A DNA stretch of 64,000 nt from Sialis fuliginosa (GCA_961205875.1 OY540812.1:35473098-35537097); one strand, 5' to 3'; positions 32,441-44,812 are shown, numbered from the stretch's first letter. The notes: generated from the sequence alone by a model not told the origin. Made by a program: numbers and translations.

Positions 32441-32950
32441 CTGATGTATCACGGTCTTGTTCATTGCGACTTTTACGTTTATTTGAGCTTAAAATGCTTA
32501 TGGTTATCTAGTTTCTGTCCCCTTTTTTTAATATATCTCGATAAACTCTTTCTGTTGAGATTATTTTTTCTAACTTCTTCTCTTCTTGCTGCACTTGCAT
32601 CTGAAATGGTTGCCTCATTACATGACTTTTGTATTTGAGATAAATCTCCGTTGGCTTTCTGGGAAGTCTGTCGGGTTTCCCGAGCTTTTTGCTTTTTATT
32701 TTTTTCCGTCTCCTAATAATTTAAACTTTGTTTCTTTTTAATTTGTTTAAATAGACGTCGACCAGAAACTTCTCTTAGAATGTAAGTAGACAGGAATAGT
32801 TGTAGTTCACTACTTGAGAGCATAGTCAACAAATGAGCACGCATGTCTTCAACAATATAATTTACATATGTAGGATTTACTTGCAATGCTAAGACAGTAG
32901 CAAAACAAATAGCAAACAACCCATAATCAATTAAGTTAGGTTGCTGCTGT

Positions 32951-33479
32951 ACGTTAGGATATTGTATTTGAATAGGTGTTTAGTGTTTAGCACTATTTAT
33001 TTAAATATTTACAAACGTTATACAATATTACAATTTAATATAACATAAAAATATGATCTGTCACAATCTCAATAAAATCACTATTTGTTTTTCTATCAAA
33101 TTTTCACTCCATAGCTAACTATTAAAATTTATATCATAATATACTTGATCGCTACAGGTGTAACGCACTTTTACAGTGGTGTACAGTAGTTTGCACCAAG
33201 CTCAGTGGAGAATGAGGGGTCGGTATGCTAAAAAAGGTGGTTTATTAGTTTGGTAAAGATTGTATAATTTAATTTGGGTGCCACATAGTTTATGCCCTTT
33301 AAGGCAAATCATGAACCTGTCAGCCTATCTTATATGGGCATACAAAAAAGAATAAAAGACAAATGATTTATGAAAAAATAAATGTAATTTCAAACCAAAA
33401 ATTGAAAAGAAAGAAAATATATCCACGTCCACTAATGTGTGTATTTATATTTTATGTCTTATAACTAACTTAATGTCTA
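32951..33479. other. AT-rich spacer
   Basis: No frame or element end was identified. Confidence 0.4.
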
Positions 33480-33880
33480 CTTAAACTCGGAAAAAAATAA
33501 CACAAAATGGATGGGGATCGTGAAATGGCGACGACACAATTTAATTAATAATTTATTTCTCGACAAATATACGTAACTCAGAAACACTGTTGACTTGGGA
33601 AAGAATACGGCTCACACAATTGCTCCTTTCGCACGAACCGGGTTGGACCTCCGCTCCTGGTCCTGTTTTCCTCCAAGGATCGAGGAAAGTGGTGAAGATC
33701 GGACCTTTAGTTTCCTCGCTCGATGCGTCACTCTCTCTAGATTCTTTTCGGGGCGTTCCGTAGATCTTTCCTACACTCTGCCCGGAACTCTACTCCCTTA
33801 TCAAAACTACGCTCACAGTGTTAACGCGTTATCAGCGGACAAGTTGCTGCCGGCTTATTGATTAGACTTGTGTAGTTCAC
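33480..33880 (-). repeat. LTR-like GC-rich segment
   Basis: It is about 50 percent GC in a 30 percent GC neighbourhood. On the minus strand it contains a polyadenylation-type AATAAA (complement of TTTATT near 33552) and a GGAGGTCCAACCCGG motif that recurs as GGAGGTCCAGCCCCG in 37650-38110. This resembles a retrotransposon LTR with its R region, and a gypsy-type gag relic lies next to it at 34128-34883. A plus-strand frame here (33595-33861) is most likely meaningless. Limits and second LTR are not defined. Confidence 0.35.
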
Positions 33881-33884
33881 GAAC

Positions 33885-33970
33885 GAACTAGTTCAAAAGA
33901 GCGCTCCCACACGAGAACTATAGGAACTAGTTCGTATGCGCTCCGCTCTTTTAGTTCAATAGTTCCTGAT
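33885..33970. repeat. Inverted GAACTAGTTC/AAAAGAGCG repeat
   Basis: GAACTAGTTCAAAAGAGCGC is mirrored by GCGCTCCGCTCTTTTAGTTC about 45 bp later, with further AGTTC motifs on both sides. It could fold into a hairpin and may be the end of a short transposon. Confidence 0.5.
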
Positions 33971-34127
33971 ACATTTCAAATACACTGTTCTAAAAATAAG
34001 ATTGTACGATTATTGAGATATTTGATTTACATGCCTTTTGCATGTGCCTAGTTCAGTTTCACATATACACATTTTATTTCCAATTTTTTAAATAATGTTA
34101 CCCTCTAACCATCTATTATTACCGCTT

Positions 34128-34883
34128 CTATAATATAATATAAACTTTAATTGTCGAGTCTTGCAAGTTACTTGATTTATTATATCTTGTATTATCTTGA
34201 CTCTTCATATCCACCTTTTTATTCTTGTGACAATTCCTCTTTTGCGAATTCACATGAAATACTTCATTTCTTCTAAAATTTTCATCCGTTTTTACTTTAG
34301 TTTTCTCTTTTAAAACTGTTTCCTTTGCCATGGCTATTTCAATTATTTTTTTAAGATCTATAATAGACGCATCCTCTTCCATAAGTATATCTTTTATATT
34401 TCCTGGTGATAGTCCAATTATGAATATATCACGCAAAACTAATTTTAGTTCTATTCCATTAAAATTACAATCAAGAGATAATTTTTGTAATCTAGCATTC
34501 CAATCCGATATCGATTCATTTTGTTTTGTATTATAAAAATCTTATCTACTAGCTAAATATGACCTTACTTGTACTAGATGATCTCTCAATAGCTTCACCA
34601 AATCTTTATATGACACTTCCAGTAAAGATTTCGGCGTACATAAACTATTTAATAGATTGATAGTAACTGCCGCCAACGCTTGTATCAAAAATGCCCTCTT
34701 CAAATCGCCGTTTTTTATTTTATTTATTATAAAAAACTGTTCTATTTTTATTTCGAATATAAGAACTTCATCTGACTTATAATCGAAATCAGGTATTTTT
34801 CCTGTAAATACCGTGCTTTCCATATCTTCTTTATTTTGAATCGGCATTTTCTTATTAATACTTTTCCAGTTTCGTCGTCGCAA
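34128..34883 (-). pseudogene. Gypsy-type gag relic
   Basis: The minus-strand frame has the retrotransposon capsid pattern: FTGKIPDFDYKSDEVLIF, IEQFFIINKIKNGDLKRAFL, LLNSLCTPKSLLEVSYKDL and KLLRDHLVQVRSYLASR, followed after a frameshift by RDIFIIGLSPGNIKDILM and KKIIEIAMAKE. This is the order seen in gag of Gypsy-type elements of insects. A stop near 34542 splits it, and no zinc knuckle, protease or RT follows. It is independent of the errantivirus at 9-16 kb. Confidence 0.75.
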
Positions 34884-34889
34884 ATGTTA

Positions 34890-35325
34890 TGTATTCTCTT
34901 ATAATACATTTAATTTATTGCACACGTTACTTATTTAATCTTTATTTATTGATCTTTTGCAATTTACAATTTGTCATACAATTCTTTTTTTATAAAAAAC
35001 AATACAATAATTGTTTTTCATTCATAGCTGACTTTTATCAATAATCAATATATAACAGGTTGTATGGAAAAAAGCTCAAAATATAGAATGTACGTTTGTG
35101 AAAAAGAGCAAACAAATCAATGAAAAACGTTTGAATCATTTTGAGCAACGATTGCGAGAGTAGGCTGGGAATTAACCGAATAGTGCACATGACATTTCTT
35201 ACGTAGAATTTTATGTAGAATCTTTAATTCCTGTAATATTTTTTTCTCCTAACAGATAATTTATTATTAATCAAAGACAAGCATGATTCCATTACTAACA
35301 ATTTAATAAAACAAAAACAATTGAA
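34890..35325. other. Spacer before the composite hAT
   Basis: No recognisable feature. The last 8 bases before the hAT (35326-35333) are its target duplication GATATCAG. Confidence 0.45.
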
Positions 35326-35639
35326 GATATCAGCAGTGGCGTCACTAGGGTTGGTGTCACCCAGTGCGGTAACTCATGGTGTCACCCCCCTCACGACACC
35401 CCCATAGACCACACCCGAGTCCGCCAGTGCCAAATAGTGGAAATATACAGAATCTTTAGTAACGTTTAGAAATATAGATCCTATATTTACAAAGGCAATA
35501 GAATAAACAATTAATTCAAGGTCGGTTGGTAAAAGATTGTAAGTTAAAAACTAAGAAGTACATAGAAAATATGTTACTTTTTTTATTTTTATTTTAACAT
35601 TAAATTTTGTCATATTAAATCACAACTAAATCAGAACTT

Positions 35640-37127
35640 TCCTTTCCTGGCCTTTATAGCTGCAAACTTGTTAATAACTTCATCAAAATCAACTTCTTTC
35701 GCAAAATCACTTTCAATTGATACTATTGAAAGATCAGAAAGCCTTGACTCCCATGGTAGATCGCAAATAGTTTTTTATCAACTTTAGCTTTGAAAAACTC
35801 CTCTCACATGAAGCCACAGACACACAGATCGTAAGAAATAATTGTAGACTCACTGAGAGATATGGGAGAGATTCTAGGAAGTCCCATTCTGCTATGAATT
35901 TCAAAATGTCAAGTACTGACCAGTCTTTGCCTTCTTCGAGATCAATCTCTGCTGCCTTCAGGTGCCTTCTCAGCCTTGGTATTTCTAATAAAAGCTCTTC
36001 CTCTGATAACTCATCATAGAGTGGTTAATTTTGGAATAGACAACAATAACTCTTCTTCAGTGGCAGATATCAAACTCATGGCTGCTACTTCCTTGATGGC
36101 TTTTGATCTGATCTGGAGTTCAGAATGGAAGCGATCAATACACTGAAGCATCGCTCTCTTGTTTTCTTCTTGCAGAGTTAGTCCAGCATCTCTCGTCTTC
36201 TCATCTGGCATCCTCTTCTTGAACCTGGGTCTGCTCTCTACTGAAATTCCATATTGGTCTGATTTTAAAAGCGCCTGTTCAATTGCCTGCTCCACAAGAT
36301 GATTGCGCTGCTCGTAAATAAAAAGTCTTAGCGTTTCTAGCTTTGTCACCACCTTGTCAAGAGTTAGTCTGAAGGTACAGCTGTGTAAGATTAACTTCTT
36401 CAATTACATCACACCAAAAGAAGAGGTAGCACAGAAACGTGAAATTGCAGACAGCAGGTAAGAGACCTCGGGCTGTACCTCTTGTATCCAAATTTTCATC
36501 TGGATTACATAGAGCTTCAATTGCCGCCACACATTCATCGAACTTTTCATTCACTGCCTTTACCGCATCATGATGAGAACTCCAGCGTGTTGTTGATAGT
36601 CTTTTTACTGAGACTCCAGTGTGGTCCATTAAAACATCCCATCGGTGAGTGGAAGCAGCAAAGAAGGAAAACATTGTCTCAAGAGTTCCAAAAAAAGTCA
36701 CGCACGAAGCATTTTCAGCAAAAGAGTGTTGGCCGCACAAGTTAAGCGAATGGTCCACACATCTATTAAAAATTGCTTTCCTGTTCTTTCTTTTCAAAAT
36801 GGCTTGTACACCCCCATGGATTCCAGCCATAGTCGCAGCATTATCGTAACCTTGAGCGCGGCACATCATAATGTCGAGTCCATCACTTTCCAGATTTCTG
36901 AGAATATCAGAACTGAGGTTAGCAGCTTTTTCCACTTTAAAGGGAAAAATCCCAGAAACACTTCTCTTACTTCAACTTTCCTATTGTGAATCTTCATATA
37001 TCTGATAACTTCGGACATTTGGTCAGTGTGTGATGTATCAGGTGTGCTATCGAATATGATCCCAAAATACCTGGCAGATTTTATATCCATGACAAGCTTC
37101 TCCTTCACATGATTTGCTAGGACATGT
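35640..37127 (-). pseudogene. hAT transposase (ZMYM/KIAA1586-type), catalytic core and C-terminus
   Basis: The minus-strand frames read KSARYFGIIFDSTPDTSHTD (first catalytic Asp region), RAQGYDNAATMAGIHGGVQA, FNRCVDHSLNLCGQHS, VKRLSTTRWSSHHDAVKA (the conserved TRW block), and after shifts the dimerisation block CVSVASCERSFSKLKLIKNY followed by an R-L-S-L-L-S-I-E-type end. This is the layout of hAT transposases related to TTF-finger proteins such as KIAA1586. Several frameshifts (near 36900, 36380, 36010) make it dead. Its N-terminal part lies at 38194-38748. Confidence 0.9.
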
Positions 37128-37128
37128 A

Positions 37129-37320
37129 CCGGGTGTACCAGACCACCCGTCCACTATGTTTTACGCCCAAACTATTGAAGATAGAGTTTTATGATAAAAA
37201 ATTTACTATATATATCGACCCTAAAGAATTTCATAAAAATGTTTTCAACCCATTGTTAACAAAATAGAAATTACAATAACAATAAAAGTTTAAAAAAATT
37301 GATTTGGACGCCACGTGGTC
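37129..37320 (+). mobile_element. One-ended copy of the 48256-48540 TA MITE
   Basis: CCGGGTGTACCAGACCACCC followed by GTCCACTATGTTTTACGCCC, preceded by TA, matches the left part of the complete MITE at 48256. The right end is missing. Confidence 0.75.
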
Positions 37321-37649
37321 TTTAGCCAGAGGTGCCACAAAACTCCGCTGATTTTGTTGACTTCTGTAGAGGGAAGAATTTTAACGTACGGTTTGATAAT
37401 TAACAACACAAACATATGAATAAAATACTTTATCCTTTTTCTCTTTTTCTTTAATATTAAACAAAACTTTGTATACGAAATAAAATGAAAATAATATAAT
37501 TGTAATGATTCTGCGGTAATAAATAAATTGTTGATATGCTGGATATGCTTATATCGATATATATCCTAAATTATTCTTAATACTAACAATAAGTTATAGT
37601 GTAAATTTATCCTAATTATAAAAACAAATAAACAACAGGATCAAAACTT

Positions 37650-38110
37650 TTTATTGAAACACACTGCACACGCCGATTCTAGCACATATAACTGACGGAT
37701 TTAACACAAATTTTCGGTGATGCGATTTCGCGGTACTCACTCCGCGGCACTTAATTTTCCGCGTGAACTTTGTTAAAACGAATACGCGAGTGATACGGCA
37801 CTAATAAAGTAGCGGCTCTCCGTTCTACTCCTGATGTCCGGCGGGGCTGGACCTCCACTCCCCGTCGTCTAGGTGCCTTAGAAGGGTTTCTCCTTACACT
37901 TAAGTGAGTCTAGGTGGGCCTCCAATCCTAGACTCTTCAATTCCTTCCGGGCTCCCTCAACAATTGGATTACCACTGGTTATACCGTGCAATACACTTGC
38001 ACACGCTCTTCTCGCCGCGTACCTGCGTCTACCGGTTCACGCGTACACCTCTGACTTGTAACGACGGGTGTACTTGCCGTTACGTCAGATCTTAGTTTAA
38101 GGTCAAAAAT
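37650..38110 (-). repeat. LTR-like GC-rich segment
   Basis: It is GC-rich, with a minus-strand CAATAAAAAG polyadenylation-type signal near 37655 and the GGAGGTCCAGCCCCGCCGG motif related to the one at 33640. It separates the two transposase parts of the hAT and is probably a solo or partial LTR. Borders are undefined. Confidence 0.35.
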
Positions 38111-38193
38111 CGCTCGCCGTACAATTATAAGAAATAAAATATCAGCGTATGCAAACATTTCACGAAATAGGATGAAAATAAGATAGAAATAAT

Positions 38194-38748
38194 TTAATGA
38201 AAATTAAAAATGTATAACAGGGGGGAACTAAAAAAAAAACCGTTACATCCTTTTGCTTTTAGATCTTGCCTTGTCACAATTCTGAAAGGCCCATCTTTGT
38301 TCTGAAGAGAATCACTTCCTCTTTTGATGATTACAACCAGCAAATGATCTGGTATTATTGGTTTTTTCCAATAAGAAGCATCATCTAAAATATTCAAATT
38401 TTCCCCCTTAAGCTCATTCATCATCTCATTTTCAGTAACATGGTTAGAGTCACTATCAGTCCACTCTTCTGCTACGAATTCATCCATTTCCTTCCCTTGT
38501 TCTTCTGCTTTATTTTCTTCTATTTCAACTTCCTCCTCTGCTGAATGCATACTAACATCAGACAAATTAGGCTCATCAATTAGTGGCTGAGGAACTGTTT
38601 CTTTGGATGAACCCTGGGTTTCATCTGGTCTCTTTACATATTGCAGCATGGATCCGCGTAAAGTTGATAGTGATTCATTTTTCTTTATTTTTGCTCTTCT
38701 TTGTTGACATCCACTTGGCCTCTTCGTTTTATGTATCCCACGTGGCAT
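38194..38748 (-). pseudogene. hAT transposase N-terminal part
   Basis: The 184-codon minus-strand frame starts MPRGIHKTKRPSGCQQRRAK, has a long acidic Glu-rich middle (AEEEVEIEENKAEEQGKEMD) and ends with DDASYWKKPIIPDHLLVV. Basic KRPSG-x-QxRxxK starts followed by acidic linkers are typical of KIAA1586/ZMYM-type hAT transposases. The TTF finger that should follow is lost to the insertion at 37129-38190. The reading frame itself is intact, and its ATG lies well inside the hAT. Confidence 0.7.
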
Positions 38749-39540
38749 GATATAATATCCTTGAACAATAATAATATATAAAAATAAAATACATAATTTG
38801 AAAATTGGTTTAATGTAACATTTTTTAAATTATTTAATTGTTAAAACAAATTATATTTGAAATTTTCAAATTGAAAATCTTTTCATTATTGAACCTTCTT
38901 TAATTATTTGGTAATTACTAACAGCAAACGTACTTACGGGACACCTTTTGTGATATTCCTTTAAATTGTTGTCGTATGTCATTATATTGATTAATAAGTT
39001 AAACTATTTTTTTTTAGTTTAAGAAAGTTATTGATATAGTTTCACAATCTTTTTTCTCTTATATTGGATAATAAACGTTTAATACTTACCACAAATAGTT
39101 ATATCAGATCAGTTCAATATTTTGATTACACTAGCACAAAATTAGGATTAGAATAGAACGTAATTTTTTATTAATTGTTAACACTTTCTCAGAAAGTAAA
39201 ATGTAAACAAACAACAAAGACGGTTATTCTAGGTTCAAAAATTCGCCACTAGATCTCAGATTCGATTTCTGGAGTCAACAATTATCTTATTCACACAATT
39301 TAAATGATATGATATATTTGTCTTCTTTTATTTTTGTATATTATTTTGTAATGGAAATATAGAAATATTTATATACTCGTATAGGCCTCGGTGGTCGCTG
39401 GGCGCTGCCACTATGGAAAATAAAGGTCTGTTTCGGACCAAAAATCAATAACTTTTTTTGTTACTAAAGATAGAATGTTGAAATTTTGCATAAATATAAA
39501 GTAATATATGACGTTTCTAATGAAATGCTTTTTATAAGTA
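38749..39540. other. Upstream region of the hAT transposase
   Basis: AT-rich with no frame. It contains a T-run and short patches (39240-39300, 39380-39440) of higher complexity that I cannot assign. Confidence 0.4.
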
Positions 39541-39555
39541 GTTTATACAGTTTTT

Positions 39556-40260
39556 AGAGTTCCGTAGAAAACTAGGAACCCTTATAGTTTTTCTATGTCC
39601 GTCCGTCCGTCCGTCTTGTACAAATTTTGACATAATAAAATGAAATTTGGTATACGGTCGTAAATAGATGCCTCAAAAATAGAAATGATAAGATTTTTGA
39701 AAAAAAACAAAAAATTAGACCCCTTCTATAAAATGAAGTGTTTTCAAAAAAATGTCACCTACCCCATTGAGTGGGGTGTCGTTAGAAAGGTCTCCTAAAA
39801 TACAACGAAACATGTATTTTGATACATGTTTTGAATTTAACCCTTCAATCATGATTTATTTACTCTTTAAAGTCATTATAAAAGCGTCCCCCCTCTATTT
39901 TCTAAGCCATCAATAAAAAAAATCTGAAAAAATTCCAGGATGTAGTTTTTAATTAGTACATTCACTGAAAATTATAACGAACATTGTTAAAAATATTTTG
40001 GACCCCCCTTTTACAGACTGAAAAGTGAACTCACACTTTTTTCCACTTACCCCATTGAGTGGGGTGTCATTTATTGATAGGTCTCCTAAAATACAATAAA
40101 AAATTTTGAAATAACTCTTTTTATAAATCGTAGAGAGAATGACTACAGAAAGTGCAGTGTTAATTGCCGATAATATTTTCACCGCAAAATGAGTGCAAAA
40201 TTACTATAAGGCCGTGGTATCAATAAATAATTGATCATAAATTAAAAAACATAGGTACAC
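39556..40260 (+). repeat. Dispersed repeat of the AGAGTTCCGTAG / GTCCGTCC type
   Basis: TTAGAGTTCCGTAGAAAACT, GGAACCCTTATAG, a CCGT microsatellite and AATTTGGTATACGGTCG resemble a short interspersed repeat common in insects. Farther on, CACCTACCCCATTGAGTGGG (39765) and CACTTACCCCATTGAGTGGG (40041), each followed by GTGTC and a GGTCTCCTAAAATACAA block, form a direct repeat of about 276 bp period. Confidence 0.6.
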
Positions 40261-40293
40261 CAAACTATTGCTACTCATACTCGTGGGAACAAC

Positions 40294-41154
40294 ATGGAAA
40301 ACGAACAGAAAAACAAACAACAATCCCCCATGGAGATGTCTGAGGCAGACGAAAGTCGAACCTCAGTATCTTCCAAGGAGGAAATTATGGAAAAAATAGG
40401 GGTAAACCCCTCGGGAACACAAACCGAGGTAAAATCCCCTACAAAACTAAAACCTGAGGGACACATCTCAGGGGCACAACGCCGCAGGATGGCGATAGAG
40501 GCGGCAAAAGCAAGAGGGGAACCCATTAGGCCAAGGAAACCTAGGGCAAACCGTCAACGGAAACCACTGGGGACAGCAAAAGACCCAGCTGAGGCAACAG
40601 AAACTGATCTAAGGAAAAGAACCTGTACTGATGGGAGTACACCATCACCATCAGTACAAAGGGTACCTAAAAAGATCAGAGAAGGGGACGATAGGCCATA
40701 AAGATGGCAGTAGCTCTGCAAACCTATCTTGAGGGCAAACTAACCCCAGAACAGGCAAAGCAGATTCAGCAGACCCTCACAAAGGAAATTTTCAAATGTG
40801 AGGCAGGGACTGGACCACAATTAACAAACAGCTACGCACATGGCGGTGTACTGTTTGTGTCTTGTGCAAACAATGAAGCAAAAGAGAGGCTAAAGAACCA
40901 CCTAAGATCCTCCAGCTGCTGAAGACGCAAAATAAAAACCTGGAAACAGGGGAATGGCGGATCATATCCACCAAACAGGAAACGCAAGGTACTACCCTGG
41001 TCCTCGCGATAAACGAGACTTCACTGAAGGAGCTAAGTAAGGTGGGATTCAAAGCCTATCTAGGACTGTCTCAGTTAACCTTCAAAGTCTCAAAGAAACC
41101 TAAAGAGAAGACAGAAGATGCTGCAGGTACTTCAAGTAAACCTGCAGCACAATA
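40294..41154 (+). pseudogene. LINE ORF1 (frameshifted)
   Basis: It starts at the ATG 20 bp into the element. The first 135 codons are charged and disordered (ISGAQRRRMAIEAAKARGEP, RPRKPRANRQRKP). After a frame change at 40700 follow MAVALQTYLEGKLTPEQAKQ and GVLFVSCANNEAKERLKNHL, and after another near 40910 EWRIISTKQETQGTTLVLAI and LSKVGFKAYLGLSQLTFKVS. The last block resembles the DUF4780-type domain found in insect LINE ORF1 proteins. No CCHC knuckle is seen. The ORF1 stop overlaps the ORF2 start, suggesting coupled translation. Confidence 0.7.
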
Positions 41155-44100
41155 AGGCAGCTTCGGCGGCCTTCTGTAAATACTTTTCTTCGAAAAGTAT
41201 AGACATAGCCTTGATTCAGGAGCCCTGGTTGTTCGGGGGAAATGTAACAGGCTTAGGAACCACCAAGGGTAAACTAATATACAACAGAAATCTTGGAAAT
41301 GTAAGATCATGTATACTTGTCAGGGAAGAACTTCATCTTTTAAAACTGACAAATTTGTGTTGCAGGGATCAAGCTGCCATAAGCATAAAAATACAAACGG
41401 AAGGAAACCTGAGGGAAATAATAATAGCCTCGGTATACCTTCCGTTTGACTCACCAGATCCGCCACCATCGGAAGAACTGCAGCAGCTAGTGGACCACTG
41501 CAGGCAATTTAACCTGCAGCTACTAGCTACACCATGCAGCATGGAGAAGCAGTAACAACAATAGACGGGGTGAGTACCTGTTTGATTATATTATTTCTAA
41601 AGATTTGGACCTTCTAAATCGAGGAAATAAACCAACTTTTATAACAAGAACTCGAAAAGAGATCATTGATATAACAGTAGCAACCTCTCGTATAAGCTCT
41701 CAGATAACTCGATGGCATGTGTCCGAGGAACCGTCGCTTTCGGATCATAGATATATCCGAATGGTAATCAAAGATATTGATAAGCCAGCCTCGGAATATC
41801 GAAACCCGAGAAACACGGACTGGGAGAAATACAAACAGGACCTTCAATTGAATTTGGATAGTGTAAAAAATGAAATTAAGGACAGTATGGATATAGAATT
41901 AACCTCTTTTCAATTACAGGAGGTTATTGTAAATTCGTACCATAACAACTGCCGGGTTGTGAGTAGATCCACAAACAGAGAAGTCTGCTGGTGGAACACA
42001 AATCTGGCAGAACAAAGAAAGAGAACACGCAAGTTGTTTAACAAGGCGAAAAGAACAGGAAGATGGGAAGAATACTACCTCTTCCTGACAGAATATAATA
42101 AACAAATCCGTAAAGCCAAAAAAGATTCCTGGAGGAATTTCTGCCAAGAAGTTGAAAACATCTCTGAGGCAGCAAGACTCCAGAAAATTCTGGCCAAGGA
42201 TCCAGTGGAACCAATTGGGACAATATTGAAACCAAATGGCAAATACACAGAAACGGGCAAGGAAACCTTGGAGCTACTACTTCAAGTACACCTGCCAGAC
42301 TCAAATGTAGCTTTACCTGCAGATGAAAACCTGCTTGATCTTGTAAACCCCATTATCAGGGCAACCAAAAGAGACTGGCAAACGGCAAATAAAATAATAA
42401 ATCATAACACAACCGAGTGGGCTATAGATTCATTCAAACCATACAAAGCGCCTGGTCCTGATGGAATTATACCTGTGCTATTACAGCAAGGGAAATCCAT
42501 CATAATTCCAAAACTTTGTAGACTTCTAAGAGCAAGCCTAGCAACGGGTTACATTCCCACTGCATGGAAGCAATCTAGAATTGTCTTTATACCCAAACCT
42601 GGAAGAGACCACTCCCAGGTGATGGGTCTGTAACCATCACTTTAACATCTTTTATGCTAAAAGTGATGGAAAAACTTATAGGAAGTCCCATAAGGCAAAG
42701 CTTACCTAAAGGTAGATTATTCCATCCCCACCAACATGCTTATCAAGTGGGGAAAGCATGTGAGACAGCTCTTCATCAACTAGTGGAAAAAATTGAAAAT
42801 TCAATTAGCCACCAGGAAATTGCACTATCGGCATTTATAGACATCGAAGGAGCTTTTGACCACACCTCCTTCGAGTCAATGATAGCCGCAGTGAGAAGAC
42901 GTGGTACAGAAGACACCATATGTAGGTGGATCAGCAATATGCTACACAACAGGAAAATACAATCAACTCTATCTAGTGAGACGGTGGAGATAACAGCTGC
43001 CAAAGGATGTCCGCAAAGAGGGGTATTATCACCTCTACTGTGGAATCTAGTGGTAGATGAACTCCTTGTCAAACTAAATAGACAAGGCTACTATACCCAT
43101 GCTGACGACTTAGTAATACTCATCCAAGGAAAGTTTGACGACACAGTCTCAAGGCTCATGCAAAGGGCTCTTGAAGTTGTGGAAACATGGTGTGCCAAGG
43201 AGAACTGTATAAAGTATAAATCCACAAAAGACGGCACTGGTACCATTTACAAGACGAAGAAAACTGGACGGGCTCAGATTGCCAAACTTCTTCAATGAAC
43301 AACTACAAATGAGCCAGGAGGTTAAATATCTGGGCATACTCCTAGATTCGAAGCTAACCTGGAAATCACAAATACAAAAAATCGTAAATAAAGGAAAAAC
43401 AATTCTTATGGCAACAAAGCGAGCACTGGGTAAATCCTGGGGACTTAAACCAAGCATGGTATACTGGTTATACACAACCGTGGTAAGACCCATGATTACC
43501 TATGGATCGCTGGTATGGTGGCTTAAAGTTGAACAAAGACAAGCCAAACTGGAGCTATCTAAAATTCAGAGACTTGCCTGCTTATGTATTACGGGAGTGA
43601 TGAGAACCACCCCAACTGCAGCCATGGAAACCCTGCTAAGCCTGCCTTCCCTAGATATCATAATCAAAGGAGAGGCGAGGATGGCGGCATACAGGCTGGA
43701 ACTCAACGGGAACTAGTGCCATCCATGGACATACCAGGATAACTGGAAACATCACAGGCCCATTATTAGAAATGAGAAGTGATGCTATGCCAACAAGGCA
43801 TAACTTTAACAAACCCTTTAACATCCAGCTAGACTGGAATGAGGGGCTAGTACAAAGACGCAGTCAGGAGGGCAAACTTGTATGGTATACAGATGGATCC
43901 AAAACTGACAGCGGCACCGGCGCTGGAATATATGGGGAGTCCCCTCAGTTTAATGCATATGCATCTCTGGGGAGATGTGCCACAGTATTCCAGGCAGAAA
44001 CTCATGCAATAGATGTTTGCATGCAGGAGAATATACACAGGAACTATCAAGGTAAAAATCCTGACAGATAGCCAAGCAGCACTGAAAGCCTTGGCTAGAT

Positions 44101-44704
44101 ATCTGATCAACTCGAAACTGGTCTGGGATTGCCTTCAAAACCTCATAACTCTGGCAAACCGCAATAGGGTAACCGTTATGTGGGTACCAGGACATAGAGG
44201 GATAGCAGACAATGAAAGAGCTGATACTCTGGCAAAAAAGGGCTCAAAAACAACATTTATAGGTCCTGAACCAGTATTTGGAATCACCAAAAACACTATT
44301 CGCAGTTGGCTAGCTGATTGGATAAAAAGACAACATCAAAACCACTGGAATAATGTGGAAGGACAAACACATAGCAAAACTATGCTAAATGAACCATCCA
44401 GAAAACTAACGGATGAAATACTACAACTAAGTAGACAACAAATTAGGCTAGTGACAGGAATGATAACTGGTCACTGTAACCTACGGAAACACATGCAATG
44501 AGAATCTATGAAGAAGAACCCATTTGCAGACTGTGTAATGAAGAGGACGAAACAGCCTCCCATATAATATTCGAATGTGAAGCTCTTGCTCGATGGAGAA
44601 ATGCACTCCTAGCAGGAGCCAACTATCGAGAAGCTCTAATAAGAGAAAACTTGGTGAAAAGGCTACTAAACCTGATAAGAACGGTAAACCTTTTTACTGA
44701 ATGA
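41118..44704 (+). pseudogene. LINE ORF2: endonuclease, reverse transcriptase, RNase H (frameshifted)
   Basis: It starts MLQVLQVNLQHNKAA with IDIALIQEPWLFGG, the apurinic-type endonuclease. The first break is near 41540. RT blocks: KAPGPDGIIPVLLQQG, IVFIPKPGR, a break at 42620, then HPHQHAYQVGKACETAL, SAFIDIEGAFDHTSFESM (catalytic Asp), KGCPQRGVLSPLLWN and YTHADDLVILI, where the usual YADD is HADD. After a further break comes VKYLGILLDSKLTWKSQI. RNase H: VWYTDGSKTDSGTGAGI, QAETHAID, KILTDSQAALKALARY and VPGHRGIADNERADTLAKK. The C-terminal CRLCNEEDETASHIIFEC is a CCHC-type finger. RNase H places it in the I/R1/LOA group. Confidence 0.92.
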
Positions 44705-44812
44705 GTGAATTGATGAAGAATACAATAAGCCAAAGGCTGCAGTGTTAGAGGTATTAAACCTTTCTCATCAATCACTATCTAATCAATCAATCAATCAATC
44801 AAACTATTGCTA

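Larger units (their letters stand above)
28137..32950 (-). pseudogene. Decayed autonomous Helitron transposase (Rep-helicase)
   Basis: Reading right to left, many short frames line up in the order of a Helitron protein: repeat-rich N-region (32230-32440), the conserved N-terminal region (SQGRIPRLAIANGLQF, HGLSGNVINVPVQVN), the Rep domain with the two-Tyr motif YVFDYINKA in a block reading LDPYACAIY (31201-31458), then a PIF1-like helicase with Walker A SGAGVGKS (29589-29822), a Walker B-like IIIDEIFML near 28880, and C-terminal blocks MRQRNDVAFATALNNM and KIGAKYMITVNVDTSDGLVNG (28137-28659). Stops and frameshifts are frequent. A hAT MITE (30453-31012) and an unassigned block (about 29230-29590) interrupt it. 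The Helitron ends were not identified. Confidence 0.88.
40274..44800 (+). mobile_element. Near full-length LINE (RNase-H-bearing, I/R1/LOA-like) with target duplication
   Basis: It is flanked by CAAACTATTGCTA at 40261-40273 and AAACTATTGCTA at 44801-44812. The 3-prime end is an AATC microsatellite tail (about 44780-44800). It has a 20-bp leader, ORF1, and an ORF2 overlapping the ORF1 end, with endonuclease, reverse transcriptase, RNase H and a zinc-binding C-terminus. Several frameshifts make it inactive, but length and ends are complete. It lies inside the hAT at 35334-45545 and is therefore younger than that hAT. Confidence 0.9.

Noticed and set aside
33595..33861. 88-codon plus-strand frame as a gene
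   Set aside because: It lies in a GC-rich LTR-like segment whose signals point to the minus strand, and it has no domain or splice context.
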